A DNA stretch of 64,000 bases from Polynucleobacter sp. 15G-AUS-farblos (GTDB lineage: Bacteria; Pseudomonadota; Gammaproteobacteria; Burkholderiales; Burkholderiaceae), in NCBI RefSeq assembly GCF_018882445.1, contig NZ_JACVOM010000002.1, positions 124,001-188,000 of the forward strand, in the 5' to 3' direction. The position numbers and the translations under genes are program-made. Under the pieces are notes generated by a model that saw only the letters and a program-made list of their open reading frames with translations, did no database searches and had not been told where the DNA came from. Below are positions 39,917-50,804 of this stretch, in pieces. Within the stretch, counting starts at the first letter, position 1, and every line of letters starts with the position of its first letter.

Positions 39917-42900
39917 CTAAACTACCTCGTGGAGCTCACCCAGAGCAGAAATTAAGAAGGTTTTGATCTTTTTATCCTTCCGAATGGGCTTTAATCCCGC
40001 TTGATAAGCCTGTAATTGCTTACGGTATTTTTCATACTTTTCACTTCCTAGGGCCGGAATCGTGAGCTTGTAATCAATGATGGCCAAATGGTCATCTAGC
40101 TCCACCAAGCGATCTATGCGATAGCTCTTACCCCCCTCAGTTACCAGATCTAACTCATTCCAAGCAGCAACCCACTCCCCAGAAGTTAAGTAGCGTTTGA
40201 GTTTGGGTGTCTCTAATACCGTTTTGACTTGATCTAATAACTTCTTAGCACTATCTTGATCAATGCCCAACCAATTCATGAGCTCTTGTTCGCTTAGTAT
40301 TGGTGGCTTATTCTGATTACCAGAATCTGGCGTCAAGAACTCAAGTAGCTTATGAAAGTTTGTGCCCTCTTGTAACACTTCAGGGTCGGGCTCAGTAATG
40401 GCTTCATCCTCACCAGCAAACACCTCTACCGTAATACCGCTCTCAATGTCGCTCAGTAATTGCGTTTGATAATGGATTGCATGCGGCCATTTAAGTACAA
40501 AGTCATCAAGAGAGATAGTCTTATCCTCAGCTTGGGGGACTATCGGAGCTTTTTGAGTATTTTCTAAGATGCTTTCTGGCAGCAGATACGGCAACAAACC
40601 TGCCGCACTAGCTTTACCGTACCAAGATTCCTGGTTCAAACCAGTAGGATTTTTGGGGGTAGGTTTTTGAGCGTCACCACTAATCCACAAACCCTGTCTG
40701 GCACGAGTCATTGCAACATAAAACAAATTCCAGTTTTCATTTATCCCAATCGCTTTTTCAGCTTCATTGATTTCTTTACGTGGACTTGTCAATGTTTTGG
40801 TATTAAATGCAGACAGGTGCAAAGGCCCCGTCTCTTGTGGCGGCCAATCCATCAGAACACCCATCTTGTCAGGATTTGGCTTTGTATTATTGGCATCTAA
40901 GATGATGACAAATGGAGACTCCAATCCTTTGGCACCATGAATAGTCATCAGTCGCACCCGTAAATGCAGATCTTCAGCAGACATATCACTCTCTGGATCC
41001 ACTTCTACTAAATTATCATCACTGGCAGCATCAATATCACCCTCATCTGGCGTTTCATCATCATCGCCACGACGCTTGGCATTTATTTCTTGAATAAAAC
41101 GACTCAAACTGGGGTATTGACCACCGTCTTGATCTAAAGACAGCATTAAGAAGGCGTCTAAATTGGCCAATACTTGAGCACGATCTCGATCCTGGCAAAC
41201 AGAGGCATAACGTGCACGGACACTACCCTCTTGATAAATGCGATCTAGCAAATCATGTACCGGTAATCGCTCACTTAACTGATGCCAGTGCTTTAAGAAT
41301 CGAGCTGCTTTTTGCAGATTTGCATCTACGCTATCTTGCAAGGCATCCCACCAAGAGCGGTAAGCCTCTGGTGTTTTAGCAATAGCCAGTTTTTGCATTT
41401 CCTGTTCAGTAAAACTAAAAATAGGACTTCTGAGCACCTGTGCTAATAACAAATCATGGCGCGGCGTCACCAGCACACTTAACAGCGCAATCAGATCATC
41501 TACCTCTAAGGTATTTAAGAGTCCTCCTAAGCGAGAGCTGTCATAGACCAGCCCCATATCTCGTAGAGCCCTCTCGTACTGAGGCAAGAATTGGCGACGC
41601 TTTACCAACAGTAAAAAATCGCTTGCCCTAGCATCACGCCAGATATCTTGATCGCCATCTTTGTCAGCCACTTTTCGGGTAGCGATCAAATGGTTAATCA
41701 GCTTGCCAACCATTAAACCCTCTGCATGACGCTGCGCCACATTCACAGTTTCATAGGGATCCATAATGGCGCTATCAAATGCGCTGCCCTCGCGTGGCTC
41801 ACTACTCTTGGCTTCATAAGGCACCAATGCTAAAAGATGAGCCTCACCTTGCTGTGCATATTCTTGAGTGGGTCGATTTTCATCAGAAGCGCGCCAATGC
41901 GTCTTTTGCTCTGAGTAAGGATAGTCATCAGGAATCTGAGGACCCATAAAGATTTTATTAACGGTCTCATTAATTTGAGGAGCATTGCGGCGTGTAACGC
42001 CTTGCTCCATGTATATCGCCTTCCATGCTGAATGCAAAAACTGTTTAGCACTGACAAATAAACGGGGGTCTGCACGTCGAAAACGGTAAATAGATTGCTT
42101 TGGGTCACCCACAATAAAAATCTTAGGCTTTTCTGAGCTGTTTCCATATCCTTCTAACCACGAACGCAAAATCTGCCATTGCAAAGGATTGGTGTCTTGA
42201 AACTCATCTACTAAGATTTGTGTATACCGAGCATCTAGGCGTGATTGCAGATAAGCTGCATGGGCAGAATCTGCCATCAAAAGACTGACGCCGATTTCTA
42301 AATCGTCAAAATCACGGACCCGCATGCTGTCTTTTCTATCCTCAGCATGCGCCATCATAGATTCATTTAATGCAAACCAGGCCTGATTAATGGCGTAGAT
42401 ATCTTGCTCTGCTTGCCAAGCGATGTACTTGACAAAAGCATTGCCCCACTCTTTTTTAATATTGAGGTATTCATCACAGCGAGTAGCCAGACCTTCATTC
42501 TTTAAGAAGGTCTTAAGATCACCAACTAAGCGGTCATTCCAGGTGCGATATTCAAGCTTATCGAGAGTTAAAAAAGTATCTTGAAATACTTGCACCACAT
42601 CCATCACATCACCACCGCGCTTCTTACAGGCAATGGCAGGCAATAAATACTCCAGCAACCCTTGATCTTGAGCGCCGCTATGCTCAAAACAATACGCTAC
42701 AAACTCTAAGTTTTTTAGTGCGTCAGGGGCATTCCATAAAGAAAGTAGTGGATTAGTTTCCTTGAGCTGAGGAAGTGAATTCTTTAGAAGATCTGCGGGG
42801 CTAATATTTTTTTCTCTGCAGGCTTTAGCAAAAAACGTCCAGGCTCCTCTTTGCTTGAGAAGACTTGCTTTACCCATCAGTAATTGCAAGGCATTGTAGG

Positions 42901-43486
42901 AGCCTAAGTGTTTTAATAAAACATCGTACTGAGCCTTGAGATCGGCGCTCATTCCGCCCCACCAATCCTGCAAACACTCCTCTTGCAAACGCTTCGCATC
43001 CTCGCGCAATGTAAATCCTGGCTGGATACCTAGAGAGACTGGCGCTGCCCCCAGTAACCTTCCAAACCAACCGTGAAATGTGTCAATCACAATCGGCTGT
43101 GGATTAGCCAAGACTTGAGAATAGAGTGCTTTAGCTTTGGGCAAATAGATGCCCATTTGAGATGCATCTAAGCCCCTCTCAATTAAGGCATGAGTTACCA
43201 TCTCATCATCGCCTGTAGAAAATTCTTGCAACAAACTATACAAACGATCACGCATCTCCTGAGCAGCCTTGCGCGTAAAAGTGAGGGCGAGAATTTGCTG
43301 GGGTTTTACATCATCTAGCAATAAACGCACCATACGCGCTACCAATAACCAAGTCTTGCCACTGCCCGCACAAGCAGAGACCACAACAGACTTTTGTGGA
43401 TCGCAAGCAAGCTCTTTTGAAAACTGAGTCACCGGCACACCATCGGACATTTTTATGGAATTAAGGTCTATGGGTTGACTCACCAT
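39917..43486 (-). CDS. addA: UvrD-like helicase-nuclease, AddA type
   Basis: This is the helicase/nuclease subunit of a double-strand-break resection complex. From the ATG at 43486 it has 1189 residues. Walker A is VVSACAGSGKTWLL, motif Ia is LALTFTRKAAQEM, motif II is ILVDEFQDTNPLQW, and later motifs include FIVGDPKQSIYRFRRADPRL, MTIHGAKGLESPFVI and NLFYVAMTRARQG. A C-terminal PD-(D/E)XK nuclease domain has DRLVELDDHLAIIDYK. The ATGGTGA overlap with the addB stop supports this start. The gene is paired with addB. Confidence 0.92.
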   Translation of the reverse strand: MVSQPIDLNSIKMSDGVPVTQFSKELACDPQKSVVVSACAGSGKTWLLVARMVRLLLDDVKPQQILALTFTRKAAQEMRDRLYSLLQEFSTGDDEMVTHALIERGLDASQMGIYLPKAKALYSQVLANPQPIVIDTFHGWFGRLLGAAPVSLGIQPGFTLREDAKRLQEECLQDWWGGMSADLKAQYDVLLKHLGSYNALQLLMGKASLLKQRGAWTFFAKACREKNISPADLLKNSLPQLKETNPLLSLWNAPDALKNLEFVAYCFEHSGAQDQGLLEYLLPAIACKKRGGDVMDVVQVFQDTFLTLDKLEYRTWNDRLVGDLKTFLKNEGLATRCDEYLNIKKEWGNAFVKYIAWQAEQDIYAINQAWFALNESMMAHAEDRKDSMRVRDFDDLEIGVSLLMADSAHAAYLQSRLDARYTQILVDEFQDTNPLQWQILRSWLEGYGNSSEKPKIFIVGDPKQSIYRFRRADPRLFVSAKQFLHSAWKAIYMEQGVTRRNAPQINETVNKIFMGPQIPDDYPYSEQKTHWRASDENRPTQEYAQQGEAHLLALVPYEAKSSEPREGSAFDSAIMDPYETVNVAQRHAEGLMVGKLINHLIATRKVADKDGDQDIWRDARASDFLLLVKRRQFLPQYERALRDMGLVYDSSRLGGLLNTLEVDDLIALLSVLVTPRHDLLLAQVLRSPIFSFTEQEMQKLAIAKTPEAYRSWWDALQDSVDANLQKAARFLKHWHQLSERLPVHDLLDRIYQEGSVRARYASVCQDRDRAQVLANLDAFLMLSLDQDGGQYPSLSRFIQEINAKRRGDDDETPDEGDIDAASDDNLVEVDPESDMSAEDLHLRVRLMTIHGAKGLESPFVIILDANNTKPNPDKMGVLMDWPPQETGPLHLSAFNTKTLTSPRKEINEAEKAIGINENWNLFYVAMTRARQGLWISGDAQKPTPKNPTGLNQESWYGKASAAGLLPYLLPESILENTQKAPIVPQAEDKTISLDDFVLKWPHAIHYQTQLLSDIESGITVEVFAGEDEAITEPDPEVLQEGTNFHKLLEFLTPDSGNQNKPPILSEQELMNWLGIDQDSAKKLLDQVKTVLETPKLKRYLTSGEWVAAWNELDLVTEGGKSYRIDRLVELDDHLAIIDYKLTIPALGSEKYEKYRKQLQAYQAGLKPIRKDKKIKTFLISALGELHEVV

Positions 43487-46461
43487 ACCCCCTTTCGACA
43501 TATGCCACGCGCCTCGCAATACCGACAAACACCATCAGGAGCAAATGCCTCCATGGGTTTTTTAGACCATAAACCTTCAAGGTCTTGGGTAATCTGCTCG
43601 GAAAATTGCTTCATCAACTGAGGAAATGGGCTCACCTCCTGAGAGCGCGGCGCATTTTGTACATCTTTACCAATGTCGGCCTTGAGGGATACCCACTCAG
43701 CCTCTCGCACTTGATGTCCAACAATTTTATGATTCTCTTGACCCTCATTAGCGGCTCGCGCGTATATCAGCAACTGCGGATCATCCAAAATATGTTCCGC
43801 TCGATCTTGAACCTTTTTATAACTTTGATGCTTGTAATCAATAACGGAAGCTACTTTTGGATTGCTAGCGTGTACATCAAAACGATCCGCGTAACCTTCG
43901 ATACGAATTTGGCGTAGCTCGCCATCAGGACCCATGATTGGTAGTTCAAATCCAACCTTTGCTTCGCCATCAAAATACTCCCAGCCTTCTTGCTCACGCC
44001 CCAATTGCCAAGTAATAAAACTTGGAATTTGCTTTTGCCAATCACGCAAGGTTCCCATCACACGGGCATCGCCCTCTATTAATTCCTTAAACTCTTGTTC
44101 AGAAATAGCAGATAAGCGCTTTTCCATCCACTCACGTCGCAACTGAGTATCAACCTTGAGCTCAGAATTGTTATGTGCCTCTGTTTTTAATGCGTGATAG
44201 AAGATTCTGAGGATGGCATGTAAGGTTTGACCAGCCAAAGATGCATCAAAACCTTCATCAAATCCCTTCATTTTTCGCAATCCCAATAAACTGCGAACGT
44301 AATAGCGATATGGACAATCTCGCAATGCCTTATAAGCACTTGGGCTCATTGATAAAGGCATCGGCAAATCATCCTCAAGATGAGCGACTGATCTTGATAG
44401 GGGATGGATTTGAACTGGTCGCTGCTCAGGCTTAACTTGTAGTGGACTCCACTTGAGTGCACTTTGCAAACGCTGAATCCAGGCAGATGGACGCAAAGGT
44501 TCGCCACTTTTGCTATTGCTTTGCCAGAGAAAATCTACTTTGTCAGCTGACGCAAGCAATTGCGATAAATCACGTGCCTGCTGTTGAAATTGCAAAGCAA
44601 TTGTTGATGTCTTTAAAAGCTGATTTAAGGCGTCTGAGAAAAATAAAGGCGGCTCTGCATATGCAGGTAATTGCTGCTCATCACAACCAACCATCACTAC
44701 CGCATCAAATTTTCTGAGGCGAGTAGAGCTCAAGGGAAGAATGCTTAAAGTCGCGAGAGCCTCTTTACCCTCCTCCTGATAGCTTGCGCCCTCAATTACT
44801 GTCTTCACTAGACTTAACCAGTCGCTTAAACGCATCTTCACTTGCTGATGTGCGGAGCCATGCAAATCGAATGATTTAATCACTTCTAACAATTGCTTAC
44901 CAGCCGAGTCTTGCGCTAGTTTGCTGGCCATGCCAGTGGCCTTTAGGTTCTGCTGCAACAAGCTATATGCCTGATGACAATCTACTTTTAAGTTTTGCCA
45001 TTCATAGTGACGCTCTCTTAAAAATTGCAAGAGCTTAAATAAGGCGGGATTTGGCTGTACTGAAGATCTTTTCTCTGCACTTGCTGTAGCCCCTTCAATC
45101 GCCAAGTGAAAGGTCTTCCAACCTGTTTCCGCTTTACTTGAAATCAAAATATCTTCGAGTTCTGCAACGAGTCCTACGCATAAGTCTTTGTCACAATTGA
45201 GCCACTGAGGGTTATTGATTGCTATAAACGGATTTTGCAAAAACTCTAAAAGTACTTTTGCACTAGGCCCATCCTTGGGCGCCCTAATGAGCTCTAGCCA
45301 ACTATTAAATGCGGCAGCGGCACGCGTTGTTGATAGCTTCCAACCAGTCTCATCTCGAATATTTAACGATGGCCCTAAGCGGGTGAGTAAAGCACGCGCT
45401 CTTCTAGCCACCAAACGGTCTTGAGCAACTAGCGCAATCTTCTTTTTATCTGCAATCACATATTGCTCAATCGTTTTTGCAGTTAACCATGCCAGCTCTT
45501 CAAATCGCTTAACACCCATGAGTTGCCAGTTTTCAGAATGGCTATGACGAATATTTTCTAGAGCTTGATAATGCGCGTCATCGCCCCCGACTGCTTCAGC
45601 CCACAAACCAACTGTTTGCCAATCCATTGTGACTTCGATGACGGGTGTGTGATGAGCATACTGATCAAGAAAGGTGTTGAAGATTTCTTTATCTATTGGC
45701 TTAGGGTCAGCTGTTTTAACCCAGATTAAGGGCCTTTCTTGATGATGCTTTTTAGCTTGCTCAATTGCTTCTAGATGCGATGCCATCGCAAGCTGTTCGC
45801 GAAACACGGGGTCACTTGCACTGGTGATATAACGCCAAAATGTGAGTAGCACAAATGCTTCTTGGTCGACTACTTTGCGAGATAGCTCTGGATAGACTTC
45901 GTTAATCAGTTTGTCTAAAAAGGTAGTGACTTGATCAATCCATGCTTGACCAATCGAAATTTGCTTTCCATTGGCCGCTTCTATCTGTGCATAAATTTGT
46001 TTTTGTAGTTGGGGTAATACTGCCTTAGATAAAGTGTCACATGCTTCGATGATGGCTTGAGCTAAACCCCAGGCACCCGCCTCAGTTTCAGCTTTAAATC
46101 GCGCTTGCAAATCGCGATGCTCACGTAATGTGGCATAGACACCCAACCAACGCTCTAAATCCGTCTGTTTCTTTGGAAACTTCCATGCGTTTGGTGCCGC
46201 CTCTAGCCAATCAGTAAAGCTGATAACTTGTGGCAAGAAGGCTATTTGATTGGATAGGTCATCCGGGCGGGTATCTTCGAGCGCAGCCCTAAGGCCGATG
46301 AGGGGTCCTGCAGTACTCAGCACCACTAAAGGGCGCTGCTGGGTTTGTTTTGCACAATTCCAAATACCTTCCGCTAAGGTCTTGAGAGCCTGGGCATTGG
46401 GCGCAATCGTCCATGCATAAGGCTGCTTTTGCTCAGAAATAGTGGGAAATGCGGCTGACAT
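43480..46461 (-). CDS. addB: PD-(D/E)XK nuclease family protein, AddB type
   Basis: This is the second subunit of the AddAB-like complex, 993 residues. The N-terminal helicase-like part lacks a recognisable Walker A. The C-terminal nuclease domain has GYADRFDV, VIDYKHQSYKK and four cysteines placed as an iron-sulfur staple, one in ALRDCPYRYYVRSL and three in CRYCEARGIC close to the end. It is divergent from trxA and overlaps addA by seven bases. Confidence 0.9.
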   Translation of the reverse strand: MSAAFPTISEQKQPYAWTIAPNAQALKTLAEGIWNCAKQTQQRPLVVLSTAGPLIGLRAALEDTRPDDLSNQIAFLPQVISFTDWLEAAPNAWKFPKKQTDLERWLGVYATLREHRDLQARFKAETEAGAWGLAQAIIEACDTLSKAVLPQLQKQIYAQIEAANGKQISIGQAWIDQVTTFLDKLINEVYPELSRKVVDQEAFVLLTFWRYITSASDPVFREQLAMASHLEAIEQAKKHHQERPLIWVKTADPKPIDKEIFNTFLDQYAHHTPVIEVTMDWQTVGLWAEAVGGDDAHYQALENIRHSHSENWQLMGVKRFEELAWLTAKTIEQYVIADKKKIALVAQDRLVARRARALLTRLGPSLNIRDETGWKLSTTRAAAAFNSWLELIRAPKDGPSAKVLLEFLQNPFIAINNPQWLNCDKDLCVGLVAELEDILISSKAETGWKTFHLAIEGATASAEKRSSVQPNPALFKLLQFLRERHYEWQNLKVDCHQAYSLLQQNLKATGMASKLAQDSAGKQLLEVIKSFDLHGSAHQQVKMRLSDWLSLVKTVIEGASYQEEGKEALATLSILPLSSTRLRKFDAVVMVGCDEQQLPAYAEPPLFFSDALNQLLKTSTIALQFQQQARDLSQLLASADKVDFLWQSNSKSGEPLRPSAWIQRLQSALKWSPLQVKPEQRPVQIHPLSRSVAHLEDDLPMPLSMSPSAYKALRDCPYRYYVRSLLGLRKMKGFDEGFDASLAGQTLHAILRIFYHALKTEAHNNSELKVDTQLRREWMEKRLSAISEQEFKELIEGDARVMGTLRDWQKQIPSFITWQLGREQEGWEYFDGEAKVGFELPIMGPDGELRQIRIEGYADRFDVHASNPKVASVIDYKHQSYKKVQDRAEHILDDPQLLIYARAANEGQENHKIVGHQVREAEWVSLKADIGKDVQNAPRSQEVSPFPQLMKQFSEQITQDLEGLWSKKPMEAFAPDGVCRYCEARGICRKGVW

Positions 46462-46593
46462 TAAGAACTTTGAAGAACTCTCGTTTTGGGGCTAATTTTG
46501 AATTTTCGGCACAATCTTTGGCTTATTGCTAATATAAGCGTTGTAACGCCACAATTAAACAACTCGCTAAATAAGTCTAAATAAGGAATTTTC

Positions 46594-46920
46594 ATGAGTG
46601 CCGGCATTAAATATGTAACTGACGCCTCTTTCGAACAAGACGTCCTCAAGTCCGATAAACCCGTTTTGCTCGATTTCTGGGCTGAATGGTGCGGTCCTTG
46701 CAAAATGATTGGTCCAATCCTGGAAGAGCTCTCCGGTGAATACGGTGACAAATTACAGATTGCCAAAATGAATGTGGATGAGAACCAGGGCGTTCCCGCC
46801 CAATTCAACATTCGCGGCATTCCTACCTTGATCCTCTTTAAAAACGGTACTGTTGCCGCTCAAAAAGTAGGCGCTTTGGCTAAATCCCAGTTGACTGCTT
46901 TTATTGATAGTCATCTGTAA
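46594..46920 (+). CDS. trxA: Thioredoxin 1
   Basis: This is a cytosolic disulfide reductase. The 108-residue protein has the active site WCGPCK at residues 32-37 and the cis-proline region [12 protein letters not shown]. The ATG follows AAGGAA. It lies upstream of rho, the common trxA-rho order, with a hairpin between. Confidence 0.97.
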   Translation: MSAGIKYVTDASFEQDVLKSDKPVLLDFWAEWCGPCKMIGPILEELSGEYGDKLQIAKMNVDENQGVPAQFNIRGIPTLILFKNGTVAAQKVGALAKSQLTAFIDSHL

Positions 46921-46931
46921 AGTGTCTGACA

Positions 46932-46962
46932 CCACGGGTTCACTAGGTGAGCCTGTGGTTTT
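46932..46962 (+). terminator. Probable terminator after trxA
   Basis: CCACGGGTTCAC, TAG loop and GTGAGCCTGTGG pair with two G-U wobbles and are followed by TTTT. The T tract is short, so termination may be partial, allowing some readthrough into rho. Confidence 0.6.
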
Positions 46963-47176
46963 CCTGCTGTAAGCCTTGCCATACCCTATTTTTAGTGTAG
47001 TATTACTCGAACGCACTAATCAGTGCTCCGAATTTCAGCAAACTATCTCCCCCTTCTTTTAGCAAAACTCCCCAAATCCTGTTTGTCCACATCTGTCTGA
47101 TATCCATCAAGACGGCGATATCCCAAAACACATTTTTATTGAATCTTTTCCCTCTTTATCAAAACCCGAGAACCAC

Positions 47177-48439
47177 ATGCAATTAACTGAACTCAAAGTC
47201 CTCCACGTATCCGCCCTGCTTGAAATGGCAGCTGGCCTGGAGATTGAAAATACCCAACGGATGCGCAAACAAGAATTGATGTTTGCGATTCTGAAAAAAC
47301 GTGCGAAGGCCGGAGAGACTGTTTTTGGTGACGGCACCTTAGAGGTATTGCCTGATGGCTTTGGCTTCTTGCGCTCTCCTGAAGCCTCTTATATGGCTTC
47401 ACCTGATGACATCTATATTTCTCCTGCGCAAATTCGTCGCTTTAATCTCCATACTGGCGATAGCGTAGAGGGTGAAGTTCGCACACCAAAAGATGGCGAA
47501 CGTTACTTTGCCCTAGTAAAGGTCGACAAGATCAACGGTCTGGCTCCTGAAGCCCTCAAGAACCGCATCATGTTCGAGAACTTAACGCCACTGCATCCAA
47601 ATCGCGTGATCTCACTTGAGCGTGATATCAAGGCTGAAGAGAATCTAACTGGTCGCATCATCGACATGATCTCCCCAATTGGTTACGGTCAACGTGGTTT
47701 GATCGTGGCCTCACCAAAGTCTGGTAAGACCGTGATGATGCAACACATTGCACACGCAATTGCTGCTAACAATCCCGAAGCGATTCTGATTGTCTTGCTC
47801 GTTGATGAGCGCCCTGAAGAAGTTACTGAAATGCAGCGCTCCGTGCGCGGTGAAGTGGTTGCCTCTACCTTTGATGAACCAGCAGTTCGTCACGTTCAAG
47901 TTGCCGAGATGGTGATTGAAAAAGCGAAACGCTTAGTAGAGATGGGTAAAGATGTCATCATCTTGCTTGATTCGATTACCCGTCTTGCACGTGCTTACAA
48001 CACAGTAGTTCCTTCATCCGGAAAAGTACTCTCTGGTGGTGTGGATGCCAACGCCTTACAACGTCCAAAACGTTTCTTTGGAGCTGCTCGTAATATTGAA
48101 GAAGGTGGTTCACTCACCATCATCGCTACTGCCCTGATTGAAACTGGTAGCCGTATGGATGACCTCATTTATGAGGAATTCAAAGGTACCGGCAATATGG
48201 AAGTACACCTTGAACGTCGCTTGGCTGAACGCCGCGTTTACCCTTCTATTAACCTCAATAAGTCCGGCACCCGTCGTGAGGAATTGCTGGTTAAAGCCGA
48301 AAACCTCCAGAAGATCTGGGTGTTGCGTAAATTACTGGCAGATATGGATGATATTGAGGCAATGAATTTCATTGTGGATAAGCTCAAATCCACCAAAAAC
48401 AACGGTGAATTCTTCGACCTAATGCGTCGCGGCGGCTAA
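47177..48439 (+). CDS. rho: Transcription termination factor Rho
   Basis: Rho is a hexameric RNA helicase ending transcription. The 420-residue protein begins [18 protein letters not shown] and has the RNA-binding [17 protein letters not shown], Walker [10 protein letters not shown], Walker [17 protein letters not shown] and the Q-loop region [15 protein letters not shown] 214-base leader separates it from the trxA hairpin. Rho genes are often autoregulated through such leaders. Confidence 0.98.
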   Translation: MQLTELKVLHVSALLEMAAGLEIENTQRMRKQELMFAILKKRAKAGETVFGDGTLEVLPDGFGFLRSPEASYMASPDDIYISPAQIRRFNLHTGDSVEGEVRTPKDGERYFALVKVDKINGLAPEALKNRIMFENLTPLHPNRVISLERDIKAEENLTGRIIDMISPIGYGQRGLIVASPKSGKTVMMQHIAHAIAANNPEAILIVLLVDERPEEVTEMQRSVRGEVVASTFDEPAVRHVQVAEMVIEKAKRLVEMGKDVIILLDSITRLARAYNTVVPSSGKVLSGGVDANALQRPKRFFGAARNIEEGGSLTIIATALIETGSRMDDLIYEEFKGTGNMEVHLERRLAERRVYPSINLNKSGTRREELLVKAENLQKIWVLRKLLADMDDIEAMNFIVDKLKSTKNNGEFFDLMRRGG

Positions 48440-48468
48440 TTTAGCCCCGTGAAGGCTGTTTCAGACAC

Positions 48469-48493
48469 AAAAGGGGCTGTTTTAGCCCCTTTT
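48469..48493 (+). terminator. Rho-independent terminator after rho
   Basis: AAAAGGGGCT, a short T-rich loop, and AGCCCCTTTT lie 30 bases past the rho stop codon. Confidence 0.88.
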
Positions 48494-48624
48494 GCCTACC
48501 TAAACAGCGCTTTGTTGTTGATTTCATGGCATAATTTCGCCTTTACTGCTTTTAAAACCTGGGAAAGTATTTAGGTTGTGAAGTTTAATTTAACCAAAAC
48601 GGCTACCCGCTCATAGGACTCAAA

Positions 48625-48972
48625 ATGAAACCTGGCATTCACCCCGAATATCGTGAAATCGTCTTTGTAGACGTTTCCAATAACTTCAGCTTCAAGACTC
48701 GCTCCACAATGTCTACTAAAGAGACGATTAAGTGGGAAGATGGCAATGAATATCCATTGGCCAAGATCGAGACTTCATCTGAATCACACCCTTTCTACAC
48801 TGGTACCCAAAAAATCATGGATACCGCTGGTCGTGTTGAGAAATTCCGTCAGAAATTCGGTACTAAAGCGGTTGCTAAAGCTACCGGTGATGGCGCTGCT
48901 AAAACAGCTGAGAAAAAAGCTGCTGCTGCAGAAGCTAAAGCTGCTGAAAAGACAGCTAAGAAGAAGGCTTAA
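48625..48972 (+). CDS. rpmE2: 50S ribosomal protein L31 type B, with Ala/Lys-rich tail
   Basis: The 115-residue protein begins [19 protein letters not shown] and has the type B L31 core ([41 protein letters not shown]) without the zinc-binding cysteines of type A. The family core ends at about residue 85. A 30-residue Ala/Lys-rich tail with repeated [11 protein letters not shown]-like units follows. It is monocistronic, with a terminator downstream. Confidence 0.94.
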   Translation: MKPGIHPEYREIVFVDVSNNFSFKTRSTMSTKETIKWEDGNEYPLAKIETSSESHPFYTGTQKIMDTAGRVEKFRQKFGTKAVAKATGDGAAKTAEKKAAAAEAKAAEKTAKKKA

Positions 48973-49021
48973 TTCCCTTCTAATCGCAGGATATGGCTTT
49001 AGCCTCCTCTGCGAGATAATC

Positions 49022-49046
49022 AAGGCAGCGTTTGCTGCCTTTTTTA
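49022..49046 (+). terminator. Rho-independent terminator after rpmE2
   Basis: AAGGCAGC, GTTT loop, GCTGCCTT and a T tract lie 50 bases past the stop codon. Confidence 0.9.
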
Positions 49047-49085
49047 TTTTTTGTTTTACCTTTAGTTGCACCCTTTATAAAGTAC

Positions 49086-50801
49086 ATGGTCAAACTTACT
49101 GCCGCCGCTACTAAATCAATTCCGCGCATCATTATTTTTGCGTTGACATTGGTTTATGGATTTTCTGGCCTCTTCTTCCGTGATCCTTGGAAGAATGAAG
49201 ATGCGATTGGCTTTGGTGGAATGTGGGCTTTATTTCGCGGCGACTCTCTTGATTGGATTGTTCCGCATTTAGCTGGGCGCGATATTTCTCTTGGCGCCCC
49301 ACTTCCTTACTGGATGGGGGCCACCCTCATCGAATTATTTGGTCCTTGGATTGGTGCTGCGAATGCTGCCCGCCTCTATTCAGCGATTTGTTTTTTTGCT
49401 GCGGCAATTGCTATTTGGTATGCCACCTATCTTCTAGGTCGTCGTCGTGAAGTTCAACCCATTGCATTAGCTGTTGGTGGTCAGCCTGACCTCAAAAGCT
49501 ATGGTATGACATTGGCTGATGGCGCCCTCCTCATCTTCTTAGCTTGCGTTGGTCTTGCACAGCGCGCCCATGAAACAACTCCGATGATGGCGCAACTCAT
49601 GGGCATCAGTATCGTTTTGTATGGCACAGTGCGCGGACTAGATAAGCCTTGGCAAGGCGGTTTATGGACCGGACTTGGCGTGACCATCGTTGCGCTCTCC
49701 AGTAATCTGACCTTAAGCTTGATTGTCATTACTTCAACCATCATTGCGGTGATTGCGAGTAATGCTCGATTGCGTTATCGCTGGACTATCACCAGCACTT
49801 TCTTTGGCATTGTGGGTGTATTAATTTGGCCAGCGCTTTGGTACATCGCTGATATCTCACCAGAGTGGCGCCATATTGCACAAGAGGGTTGGCGCAATAC
49901 CCCTGAAATGCGTCTTCTCCCTTCATTTGAATCTCTCGAATTTTTAGGCGTGAACTTCTGGGCGTACGCCTGGCCAGTTTGGCCTTTAGCCATCATCTCT
50001 TTAGTGCATTGGGGGCAAACCAAGGAATCTGGTGCGTGGCGCGCCCCTCACCTTTGCATTCCCTTGTGTTTATTTATCGGCTGCTTTATTTATGTTTTGT
50101 TCCGTAGTCAGGCTAATGAACATGACCTCATGATTTTGATTCCAGGTCTATCAATTATTGCAGCCTTTAGCCTTCCTATTCTCAGGCGCAGCTTTATTAG
50201 CTTCATCGACTGGTTTGCGATGTTCAGCTTTACGGTGATTGCTTTAGCTATTTGGATTATCTGGCTTGCCATGGTCACCGGTTATCCAGAACAAATTGCT
50301 AACAATGTAGCGCGCTTTATACCTGGCTATGAAAGCCAATTCAATCCCTTGGCATTCATTGTGGCTGTAGTGATTACCGGCCTATGGCTAGCAATTGTGC
50401 GCTGGAGAACCTCGCGCGCTCCCAAAGAAATTTGGCGCTGTCTGATTATCTCCGCCTCCGGCACTACCTTAATGTGGGTCTTGTTGATGACCTTATGGTT
50501 ACCTACCATCAATTATGCAAAAACCTATCGGCATGTTTCTGCACGCTTGGTGCAAGCCGTTCCAAATGTTGGCTGCATTGATACTAGCAATCTGGGCTAT
50601 GCTCAGCTCGCCTCTTTTAACTACTTCACCAAACTGAACTTACAGGATGATCCTAGCTGCCCTTGGCTTCTCACCCATAGTCAGTCTGAGGCCTCAGCTT
50701 ACGCCAGACTCAATAATAAAAAGCTCACACTATTATGGGAAGATCGACGCGCTTCTGACCGCGACGAACGCTTGCGTTTATACGAAGTCATTCCGGAATA
50801 A
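49086..50801 (+). CDS. Polytopic membrane protein, GT39/ArnT-like glycosyltransferase
   Basis: From the ATG at 49086 the protein has 571 residues and about twelve hydrophobic segments. Near the N-terminus FRDPWKNEDAIGFGGMWAL has an acidic pair in the first periplasmic loop, as in GT-C/GT39 enzymes. LGAPLPYWMGATLIELFGP resembles the substrate-facing second loop. The soluble C-terminus (about residues 510-571) is short. Family placement is by architecture. The donor and acceptor are unknown. It is followed three bases later by a MATE transporter. Confidence 0.7.
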   Translation: MVKLTAAATKSIPRIIIFALTLVYGFSGLFFRDPWKNEDAIGFGGMWALFRGDSLDWIVPHLAGRDISLGAPLPYWMGATLIELFGPWIGAANAARLYSAICFFAAAIAIWYATYLLGRRREVQPIALAVGGQPDLKSYGMTLADGALLIFLACVGLAQRAHETTPMMAQLMGISIVLYGTVRGLDKPWQGGLWTGLGVTIVALSSNLTLSLIVITSTIIAVIASNARLRYRWTITSTFFGIVGVLIWPALWYIADISPEWRHIAQEGWRNTPEMRLLPSFESLEFLGVNFWAYAWPVWPLAIISLVHWGQTKESGAWRAPHLCIPLCLFIGCFIYVLFRSQANEHDLMILIPGLSIIAAFSLPILRRSFISFIDWFAMFSFTVIALAIWIIWLAMVTGYPEQIANNVARFIPGYESQFNPLAFIVAVVITGLWLAIVRWRTSRAPKEIWRCLIISASGTTLMWVLLMTLWLPTINYAKTYRHVSARLVQAVPNVGCIDTSNLGYAQLASFNYFTKLNLQDDPSCPWLLTHSQSEASAYARLNNKKLTLLWEDRRASDRDERLRLYEVIPE

Positions 50802-50804
50802 GGC

